Part shown: piece after piece, positions 56,825-64,000 of the stretch
Layout: each line of letters starts with the position of its first letter
Numbering within the stretch: position 1 is the first letter of the stretch
Origin: Aureobasidium sp. EXF-3400
Taxonomy: Eukaryota > Ascomycota > Dothideomycetes > Dothideales > Saccotheciaceae
Direction of reading: 5' to 3'
Length of the DNA stretch: 64,000 nt
NCBI GenBank assembly: GCA_024195585.1
Contig: SWBL01000057.1
Location: 119,389 to 183,388 of the forward strand
The notes under the pieces: generated by a model
Told to the model about the DNA's origin: nothing
The model's input: the letters and a program-made list of their open reading frames with translations, nothing else
The model's database searches: none
Translations under genes and position numbers: made by a program

Positions 56825-59800
56825 ATGTCGACACCAGCAGACGAAAGGCCGGAGCCTACATATCATATGCCCTCATACCATCTACCTGCATACAACGTCA
56901 ACCCTCATGGCCACCCTCAGCATGGCGAACGCTCCTCAGATGAAGAAGGAACTGTTGTTGGAGACCACAGGGATCACAGCAACCACAGCGAGCACAGAGA
57001 CGTACACAGCGAACACCGGTACCACGACGACGAACATGAAGCACCACCTATCGATCCTCGCGTGCACCGCATGGGCAGCCACCTTACAGTCGACACAGCC
57101 AACGATCCCCACTACCATCCTCGCTTGCATGACATGACATCGCCCTCCCAATCACGAGAGATGGCCAACCGACTTGACGATGACCTGGAGTTGCTCAAGA
57201 TCGAGAGACAAGTGTCACACGATGCCGAAACAAAAGACGGTGCTTCACATATGGGCCGTCAGCGTTCCAGAAGAGATGACATGATCGATGAGTTCGATGT
57301 TGCTACAAACCCCATCCACGAGCAAACGGCACTGTACAAGCCTCCTCAGGATCCGGTCGGCAAGTTCTCGAAGTTGATCAAGAGAATTCACCATTCGAGT
57401 TTCTTGGTCCGCTACCTCACATACATCCTACCCGTGGTTCTGATTCTTCTCATTCCGCTGTTGATTGGCGCGTTTGTCAGCCCTGCCACAAGTGCTGTGG
57501 TTGGAGGTGTCGAGCTCATGTGGTTCATGATTTGGTTGGAAATTGTCTGGCTCACGCTGTGGGCGGGTAGACTTCTCGCCAAATGCCTTCCCTACCCGAT
57601 CGGTCTTTTCTCCACCATCTTCACCAACAACAGTAAGAAATGGCGTGATATGGGCAAGCAGCTCGAACTTCCTGCAACTCTGTTCTTCTGGTGGCTCGGT
57701 GTTGAGGTTTCTTTCCTACCAACTATGAAGAACCACCAAGCTAGTGGCACAAAAACAACACAAAAGTGGATGGGTACCATGAACAAGGTTCTCGTGGCCC
57801 TTTTCGTTGGCATGATTCTCAACTTTGTCGAGAAGATCATTATTCAACTCATCGCCATCAGTTTTCATCTGCGCACTTACGCCGACCGTATTGAACTGAA
57901 CAAGTTCCAGATTGGTAGTCTTGTCAAGCTTTACACTTTCTCCAAGGCAAAGATTGCTATGGAGGACTCGGAATTCGAACAACCTTCTGGCATGGACTCT
58001 GGTGCTCGCACTCCTGGTCGTTACCTTCAGGAAGCTCAGAAACAGACAAAGGAAATCTTCAACAGGGTCGGTGACGTTGCTGGCAAGATGGCAGGTGACT
58101 TCACCGGAAAATCTGTCAATAAGAGCACTCACCCTCATCAAGTTGTATTGACGCTCTTGGGTTCCACCAACGGCAGTCAGGTTCTCGCACGTCGTCTTTA
58201 TCGCACTTTCGCCAGACCTGAGACTGAGACTGTCTACAACGATGACTTGAAGAACGCTTTTGACAACGATGAAGAAGCTGAAGCGGCTTTCTCCATGTTC
58301 GACAAGGACATGAACGGTGATATCTCCATGGAAGAACTGGAAGCTGTTTGTGTTGAGATTGGTCGCGAGCGCAAGTCCATCACCGCTTCCTTAAAGGATC
58401 TGGACTCGGTCGTCGGCAAGCTCGACGATATGTTCATGTTCCTGGTTGCTGTTATTACTATCCTGGTCTTCATCTCGCTGATCTCTACCTCCGCTGCTGG
58501 TGTTCTTACTTCGGCTGGTTCTACCGTTCTCGGTCTCTCCTGGCTCTTCTCGGCAACTGCAACTGAAATTCTGCAGTCCATCATTTTCGTCTTTGTCAAG
58601 CATCCCTTCGATGTTGGTGACCGTGTTACCATCTACGGAAACACTGGTGCCACTTTGACTGGTGATGACTACTTCGTCAAGGAGATTGCACTACTCTACA
58701 CCGAATTCAAGAAGATGGAGGGACACGTAGTGCAGGCACCCAACAGTTACCTCAACACTCTTTTCATTCTCAACCAGCGTCGTTCCGGTGGTCTTGCCGA
58801 AGCCGTACCAGTCGTCATCAAATTCGGTACCACTCTGGAACAGATCGAGACTCTGCGCAACCGTCTGCTCGACTTTGTCAAGCAAGAGAACCGCGAGTAC
58901 CAAGGCAACATTCTTACCGAACTCCGCTCTGTCACCGAAGTGCACTCTCTTACTCTCAACGTTGTCTTCTTCTACAAGTCCAATTGGCAAAATGAAGGTC
59001 TCCGTCTTGCACGCAGAAACAAGTTCATCTGCGCCCTCATGGTCACCATGCAAGAGTGCGGTATCGAAGGTCCTCGTATGCGCTTCCCTGGTCAGAAAGA
59101 ATCTTTCCCTGTATACATGCAAAACATTCCTCACCAAGCTACTCCCGGCATGGGTCGCAATGGTCATCCCGACAACCCGACAGGCTGGTCAGAGCACGAT
59201 ACCCAAGACCCACCATTCGTCACTCCCGCCGAAGGTCCCATTGGTGGCCGCGCACGTACAGGATCCATCCTCCGTCAAGGCTCTCTCGCTCGTCCTCGCC
59301 ACGAGACCCTCGCACAGATGGGCAAGCGTGTTGACTTTTCGTTGGGCATGAGCGCAGAGGCAGCAAACAACTACTCAGGCGATGTCTTTGAGGATGACGA
59401 ACGCAGGCCGCGCCTTCCCATCAGCGTCACCTCGCCATCCCCAGACAACCGCAACAGAAAATCGAACGACACCCACAGATCCACTGATACCGGCCGCTCC
59501 ACCTCTCGCGACATTGGACCTGGCCGTCTCGCCCGCAGATCTACAGATACGTCCACCACATCTCGCCCTCACCACCGTAACCGTTTCTTCGGCCGCGCTC
59601 GTGGCAACACCATCGATGACCAAATCATGATGGAAAAGGGCATGGCTGACATCCCTGAGGACTCCCCCGGCGGCGCAAACAGCACCATCGACCCACGCAC
59701 TGGTCTTGTATCAGGAGCAGCATGGCGAACACGCACAAACGAATCAAACGTCGTTCGCAAAAGTCAAGAGAGGCCTAGAACAGCACATACCGCCGATACA

Positions 59801-59890
59801 GCAGGGCACTCTATAGGTCTTGATGGGCCACCACAGTTGCATCCTGGAGATCCTTCTGTGGAGGATTTTGAGATGAAGAGGTTCAATTGA
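56825..59890 (+). CDS. EF-hand MscS-type mechanosensitive channel (Msy-like)
   Basis: Single-exon protein of 1021 residues, related to the fission-yeast Msy1/Msy2 channels that act at the ER in osmotic-shock and calcium responses. The N-terminus is long and hydrophilic with a His/Asp/Glu-rich tract at about residues 48-73. Spans begin near residue 195 ([18 protein letters not shown]), with others at about 222-250, 290 and 325. One EF-hand loop, [14 protein letters not shown], lies at 493-506. The pore-lining region follows ([16 protein letters not shown]) with the MscS beta domain start HPFDVGDRV and the C-terminal VVFFYKSNW block. The last 250 residues are disordered and Ser/Arg-rich. The layout matches fungal Msy proteins. 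Confidence 0.9.
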   Translation: MSTPADERPEPTYHMPSYHLPAYNVNPHGHPQHGERSSDEEGTVVGDHRDHSNHSEHRDVHSEHRYHDDEHEAPPIDPRVHRMGSHLTVDTANDPHYHPRLHDMTSPSQSREMANRLDDDLELLKIERQVSHDAETKDGASHMGRQRSRRDDMIDEFDVATNPIHEQTALYKPPQDPVGKFSKLIKRIHHSSFLVRYLTYILPVVLILLIPLLIGAFVSPATSAVVGGVELMWFMIWLEIVWLTLWAGRLLAKCLPYPIGLFSTIFTNNSKKWRDMGKQLELPATLFFWWLGVEVSFLPTMKNHQASGTKTTQKWMGTMNKVLVALFVGMILNFVEKIIIQLIAISFHLRTYADRIELNKFQIGSLVKLYTFSKAKIAMEDSEFEQPSGMDSGARTPGRYLQEAQKQTKEIFNRVGDVAGKMAGDFTGKSVNKSTHPHQVVLTLLGSTNGSQVLARRLYRTFARPETETVYNDDLKNAFDNDEEAEAAFSMFDKDMNGDISMEELEAVCVEIGRERKSITASLKDLDSVVGKLDDMFMFLVAVITILVFISLISTSAAGVLTSAGSTVLGLSWLFSATATEILQSIIFVFVKHPFDVGDRVTIYGNTGATLTGDDYFVKEIALLYTEFKKMEGHVVQAPNSYLNTLFILNQRRSGGLAEAVPVVIKFGTTLEQIETLRNRLLDFVKQENREYQGNILTELRSVTEVHSLTLNVVFFYKSNWQNEGLRLARRNKFICALMVTMQECGIEGPRMRFPGQKESFPVYMQNIPHQATPGMGRNGHPDNPTGWSEHDTQDPPFVTPAEGPIGGRARTGSILRQGSLARPRHETLAQMGKRVDFSLGMSAEAANNYSGDVFEDDERRPRLPISVTSPSPDNRNRKSNDTHRSTDTGRSTSRDIGPGRLARRSTDTSTTSRPHHRNRFFGRARGNTIDDQIMMEKGMADIPEDSPGGANSTIDPRTGLVSGAAWRTRTNESNVVRKSQERPRTAHTADTAGHSIGLDGPPQLHPGDPSVEDFEMKRFN

Positions 59891-60040
59891 AGGAGAAGAG
59901 AAGAATAAGATAGAATATAGATGGTTTGGGATAGAGGGTTGGGAATTACTTTTCTTGATTTGCGTGCGTTTTTAGCGATGGAGATACTCTTTGCATAGAT
60001 GGAAGAGAATGATTACATTCTGAAGTTTCGTTTTTCTACT

Positions 60041-60950
60041 TTACACTGTCCATACCTTTGGGTCCTCTGCCGGTGTGTCACTGTGATTACACATTTTGGT
60101 ACACAGCCTGAACATGATTGCTGGCCGCATTCGCTTCGGTACCTCGGGGTCACCATAAGTTCTCAACGCTGTGCGCTTCAATTCGGCATCCATGTCGTCG
60201 GCAGACATTCGAGTAAAGTCCTGGGCAGAAGTGATGGCGAGTACATTACGTTCACAACTCTCGGCCAAGTCATACAGCTGCGAAACCAGAGGTGAAGTGG
60301 CATCCAGCACTTGCACGGGTTCCTCTCCTAGTAAACCGAAGAAGCCGGTCTTGACGGCTCGTGCAAAGTCAAGGTGTACAACGATGACGTTCACAACTAC
60401 CCGCCATTTCGGTAATAGCTTGAGTGCCACGATATCTTTCTGCTCCTCTCGATGGAAGCTATATTCCTCAAGATAGTCCAACATGATCGATGCCGACCCA
60501 TTCAAAACGTTCGCTTCCCAGACGATAGAAGACAATTGGTGACCATCCTCATCCCAGTCAAGATCTGCCCCATAGCCCGAGGTCCAATTCGAATGCACAG
60601 AGTCGCGTACGGTGTCTTGCCAGCAATTTCCAGATCTGGAGGTGCCACCATACCACTCCTCTGCTCGCGATCGGCGAGGAATGTTTCTATCCCAGAATAC
60701 TTGAGACATGTTGCCTGATTCAAAGGCAACGCTTCGCGACTCGCGACAGACTCGGGTGAGGAGAGGTGGACGGCCGTTTTCGAAGCTGGTTGGTTCGATT
60801 TCACAAGGGAATTTCTCGGTCCGGGTCGTAGATCATCCATCTGACTGGAAAGTCCATCTCGCTTACTCGATGGGGGAGGCAGAGGCGCCATATTTCTAGG
60901 CGAAGTTCAAAAGGCAGTCGCGGGAAGGGGTGGAAAGTGTCGTTGGCCAT
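60041..60950 (-). CDS. 2EXR-domain protein
   Basis: Predicted protein of 285 residues with a fungal 2EXR-type domain (F-box-like) at the N-terminus. Exons are 60950-60867 and 60814-60041 (minus). The 52-nt intron (GTAAGC...ACCGAG, branch CTACGAC) restores a frame that otherwise appears shifted: FHPFPRLPFELRLEIW splices in phase 0 towards NGRPPLLTRVCRESRSVAFE, the second half of the motif. The C-terminal part has no known motif. Proteins of this kind are numerous and uncharacterised in Pezizomycotina. The start MANDTF was chosen because it directly precedes the domain; an upstream in-frame ATG at 61175 would add 75 residues of low-complexity sequence. Confidence 0.72.
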
Positions 60951-61545
60951 TCTCGAGTTGGCAGGGTGGAGTGTAGACGCGTGTTTGTATACTTTGTCAA
61001 GCTTGTGAGGATGTGTGCTGAGACGTAAGAGTGTGCTGTGGGTGGATGGGTTGTGATTATCGACGAGCAGTGGTGATGAATACTTTATAGGTCCCGTACG
61101 AGCAAGAAAAGGGTACATGACTCTTTTTGATAGACCTACCTTTAGACAATCATTCGGGACGTGTCTTATTGACAATGATCATTTTGCAGACTGTAACCAC
61201 GTCCGACGGTCAGTGTGAGCTCAGAACAATGCTTATAACGAGCTTGGTAAGCATCATCATTGGTTAAACAACCTTGTTAAGCAAGAATATGGACTCCTGC
61301 GCTACACCATACTATCCGTCGGTGGTGAAAAGAGTCTGTAGATTAAGATTGCGTTCCATTTTTGGCAGATGGTTGCCTAGAAGTCATTTGAAGCAGGGTC
61401 ACCCCACATACGCGATGATGTAAAAGACCTCGGCATATTAGAGATCTACATGACCAAGCAATACACAAAGCGACTCAACCTGATTTGTGTCTTCCACCTC
61501 GACCATTCCTAGTCCGCCAAACGACAGCATTGCTCGCTATCAACG
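60951..61545. other. divergent promoter region
   Basis: 595 bp between two head-to-head genes, the 2EXR protein and the F-box-like/TPR protein. No extra gene was recognised. Confidence 0.4.
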
Positions 61546-62727
61546 ATGAATCTACTGGAACTTCCACGAGAAATACGCGATCACATCTATACCCTCCTGC
61601 TCGCTCCATCACCCAACAAACACACCACTGCAGACAAACGCACAACCTACACCTTCTCGCACGCTTCCCTCCTCCGCAGTTCTCGCCAAATCTACCACGA
61701 AGCCCGGCATATCCTCCTCGAACAAAACACATTTGTAAAAATCAGCACCCCGTTTCCTGAATCCAAGTATCAGGTTGCTGAAGATGGCGTGCCTATAATC
61801 GCTACCGAGGACACTGCAAAGCACTTCATTCAACATGCTTTACATGTTCAAATTGGATGTGAAGGCAGAGAAGATGAGGAAGATTCATTTGTGATACACG
61901 TTGATGACCTGCCCACGTTTTGCGAGAGTTGGTTTTACTCTGCGGTCGATTATCCAAAGTTGAATCAGCATTTGACTTTGGACTTGACGCTACGGGATCC
62001 TTTCGTCACTTCTGCTGTGGATAGCAACACCACAGAGGAAAAGATGAGAAAGTCGTTACAGGAGAAATTGCTGTATCCTTTTGGCAGGATCAAGGGTTTG
62101 AGGAGTGTGCAGGTCACAGGCACGCCTATTCCCGACGAACAAGTCTTTGCAGAGACGAAGAGACTGATAGCTATACCCCTGGGCACACCCACCGAACGAC
62201 TCATCGCAGCCACCGAACACAAAGATGCAGGAAATGTAGCTCTGATGGCAAATCAACCCCTCGAAGCACTAGAACACTATCGCAAAGCGTGGGAAGCAAT
62301 GTTCATCATCGTCAAAGGCAAACACCGCGCCGTCCATGGAGAACCCTATTTCGAACACACACTCACACAGCCATTTGAGGGCCAATATGGCAGTATGGTA
62401 CGTATGGTACTGCGAGTACGACTAGTAGCCAATTCACTACTTGCATACCTGAAACTCAAAGAGTGGGATACAGTGGTGCATATTGGTATGCGAACGATCA
62501 ATATCATGAGAGGAGGACAAGAAAACCTAGAGCCAGAACAAGAGGCGTCTAATGGATGGATTGCAGGCTCCGAGATGGGAAAAATCTATTATAGGACTGC
62601 GAGTGCGTTCAAAGAGATGGATGACAAGTATGAGGCGAGGAGATTGTTGAAGGTTGCGGTGTTGTTTTTGCCCAATGATGGGAGGGTGAGGGAGATGATT
62701 AGGGAGTGTGCGTTGAGACTTGGATGA
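61546..62727 (+). CDS. F-box/2EXR-like protein with a TPR-like C-terminus
   Basis: Single-exon protein of 393 residues of unknown function. The N-terminus, LLELPREIRDHIYTLLLAP, is the start of an F-box/2EXR-like fold, followed by LLRSSRQIYHEARHILLEQN as the second half. From about residue 225 the chain looks like tetratricopeptide repeats, for example HKDAGNVALMANQPLEALEHYRKAWE and MGKIYYRTASAFKEMDDKYE, ending VAVLFLPNDGRVREMI. A combined substrate-recognition and scaffold role is a guess. Its neighbour across the promoter also has a 2EXR-type N-terminus. Confidence 0.72.
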   Translation: MNLLELPREIRDHIYTLLLAPSPNKHTTADKRTTYTFSHASLLRSSRQIYHEARHILLEQNTFVKISTPFPESKYQVAEDGVPIIATEDTAKHFIQHALHVQIGCEGREDEEDSFVIHVDDLPTFCESWFYSAVDYPKLNQHLTLDLTLRDPFVTSAVDSNTTEEKMRKSLQEKLLYPFGRIKGLRSVQVTGTPIPDEQVFAETKRLIAIPLGTPTERLIAATEHKDAGNVALMANQPLEALEHYRKAWEAMFIIVKGKHRAVHGEPYFEHTLTQPFEGQYGSMVRMVLRVRLVANSLLAYLKLKEWDTVVHIGMRTINIMRGGQENLEPEQEASNGWIAGSEMGKIYYRTASAFKEMDDKYEARRLLKVAVLFLPNDGRVREMIRECALRLG

Positions 62728-63377
62728 AGTATGCAAGCACGGAGAATAAGATGAAGGCGTCAAAACCGGTCCGGAGACAGAAACAGAGGGTCAGTCTCAC
62801 AATGGTCATGTGTAGGCCGGAAGAATTGACTATGATTGCCACAATACTCTAGATATACAGAATGATAGCCTGACAGAGGTTGAGTATGGTCGTGGTTTGA
62901 GTGAGGTTCAATGGTATGGGAAGGGGTGAGTAGAATGTTTATCGGGATTGAAGCTTGGCTCCAGGGTCCGGCCCGAGTAGGATTGCTTTGCTAGAAAACG
63001 TCCCGGGGAGTGTTATGCAGCGCTGTCAAATCTCGAGATGGTATTCACCGGATCATGACCAGATAGGACGAGGCAGCAAGAAGAACACGGATAGCAAGAC
63101 ATGCAAGCACAGCTCTATGGATGCTCTGGTAAGGATGTCCCGAGTCTAGATGCTATGAAAATGTCTCGAGTAGACAGGAAACAAGCAGAAGGAAAGAGCT
63201 TGGCAAACACTGGTTAAGAGATGGCTTCCGTTCTCCGACAAGTCTCGGCGGCAAGAAATCGGAGTCCGTAGAAACTTCGTGGATTGTTGCAGCTCCCAAG
63301 TCCCAACAGACGACTTGACCAGAAGTTGTCCGCTCGCTCTCCCTCCCGACCATCCTCTCCTCACAACCCTCTCAGTC
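62728..63377. other. intergenic before PDA1
   Basis: No gene was recognised in 650 bp; the right part is the PDA1 promoter and leader. Confidence 0.4.
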
Positions 63378-64000
63378 ATGCTGTCCAGATTTGCGCCGAG
63401 GTCATTCACCTCGTCGGTTAGACGTGCTGCCTTCCAGCCCTCGCGTGTCGCTCCTCAAGTGCTGAGAACCGTCACCACCGACGCCGCCAGCGCCCACGCC
63501 GAGAAGGACGATGTCCCCAGCGTACGCGACATCCAAGCCTCAAGCATTGGCCAGATGACTGACTATCTACGCAGGAGGACGACAAGGCCTTCGAGGTCAA
63601 GCTCTCCGACGAGAGCTTCGAGACCTACGAGCTCGACCCCCCCTCATTCACCCTCAAGACCACCAAGAAGGAGCTGAAGCAGATGTACTACGACATGGTC
63701 GCCATGCGCCGCATGGAGATGGCCGCCGACAGACTCTACAAGGAGAAGAAGATCCGTGGTTTCTGCCATTTGTCAACTGGTCAGGAGGCCGTCGCCGTCG
63801 GTATCGAGCACGGTATCACCAAGGAGGACTCTGTCATCACCGCTTACCGCTGCCACGGTTTCGCCATGATGCGCGGCGCCTCGGTCAAGTCCATCATTGG
63901 CGAGCTGCTCGGCAGAAGAGAGGGTATCGCCTACGGAAAGGGTGGTTCCATGCACATGTTCACCAAGGGCTTCTACGGCGGTAACGGTATCGTCGGTGCT
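63378..64000 (+). CDS. pyruvate dehydrogenase E1 alpha, 5' part
   Basis: Predicted thiamine-diphosphate-binding E1 alpha subunit of the mitochondrial pyruvate dehydrogenase complex, which converts pyruvate to acetyl-CoA. The gene runs off the right end of the window. Exon 1 is 63378-63521 and exon 2 starts at 63575 after a 53-nt intron (GTACGC...ACGCAG). The N-terminus is an Arg/Ser/Ala-rich mitochondrial targeting sequence ([18 protein letters not shown]). Family landmarks are [48 protein letters not shown] and GKGGSMHMF, which lead toward the cofactor site. Confidence 0.93.

Noticed and set aside
60815..60866. Frameshifted 2EXR pseudogene
   Set aside because: A 52-nt GTAAGC...GAG intron with a plausible branch site restores the frame and the domain, so a break need not be assumed.

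Overview
The window looks like nuclear DNA from a filamentous ascomycete (Pezizomycotina, probably Dothideomycetes). Genes lie on both strands and are split by short GT-AG introns of about 47-107 nt. Several gene sets are typical of moulds: a PalC pH-signalling protein, a long C2H2 regulator, KNH-like GPI proteins, an Msy-type EF-hand MscS channel, a 2EXR protein and a hyphal GT2 glycosyltransferase. No rRNA, convincing tRNA, CRISPR array or intact transposon was seen. All assignments come from reading the sequence; no database search was possible.

Layout. 1-6.7 kb: a gene-poor start, a disordered protein (minus strand), then a four-exon C2H2 transcription factor (minus). 8.6-16.9 kb (plus): ERG26-like sterol dehydrogenase, an NTF2-fold protein with C-terminal IYKT repeats, palC and an APC-family permease preceded by a cluster of GATA sites. 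16.9-22.3 kb: a 5.4 kb island with no conventional gene but with two, perhaps three, tiny two-exon genes for single-span membrane microproteins, a near-perfect 48-nt palindrome and a five-copy 23-bp leader repeat. 22.3-35.3 kb (minus): GT2 glycosyltransferase, then a giant USP-type deubiquitinase of about 2438 residues. 35.8-40 kb (plus): POP3 and SRP72. 40.7-46.7 kb (minus): two KNH-like GPI-anchored wall proteins and the dynein intermediate chain. 47.1-59.9 kb (plus): ATP synthase subunit e, a secreted ferritin-like protein, the dynamin Dnm1, an isochorismatase-fold hydrolase and an MscS channel. 60-64 kb: a 2EXR protein (minus), an F-box-like/TPR-like protein (plus) and the 5' part of pyruvate dehydrogenase E1 alpha (plus), cut by the window end.

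Most of these genes are housekeeping or cell-biology genes with no evident shared pathway. Themes that recur are mitochondria (ATP synthase e, Dnm1, PDA1), RNA and protein handling (POP3, SRP72, USP) and cell surface or hyphal growth (GT2, the GPI proteins, dynein, Msy channel). The most novel-looking content is the microprotein family at 17.7, 18.8 and 20.3 kb. Two copies are 41 residues each, share exon lengths and intron position, and differ mostly at synonymous sites, which argues that they are real, constrained genes.
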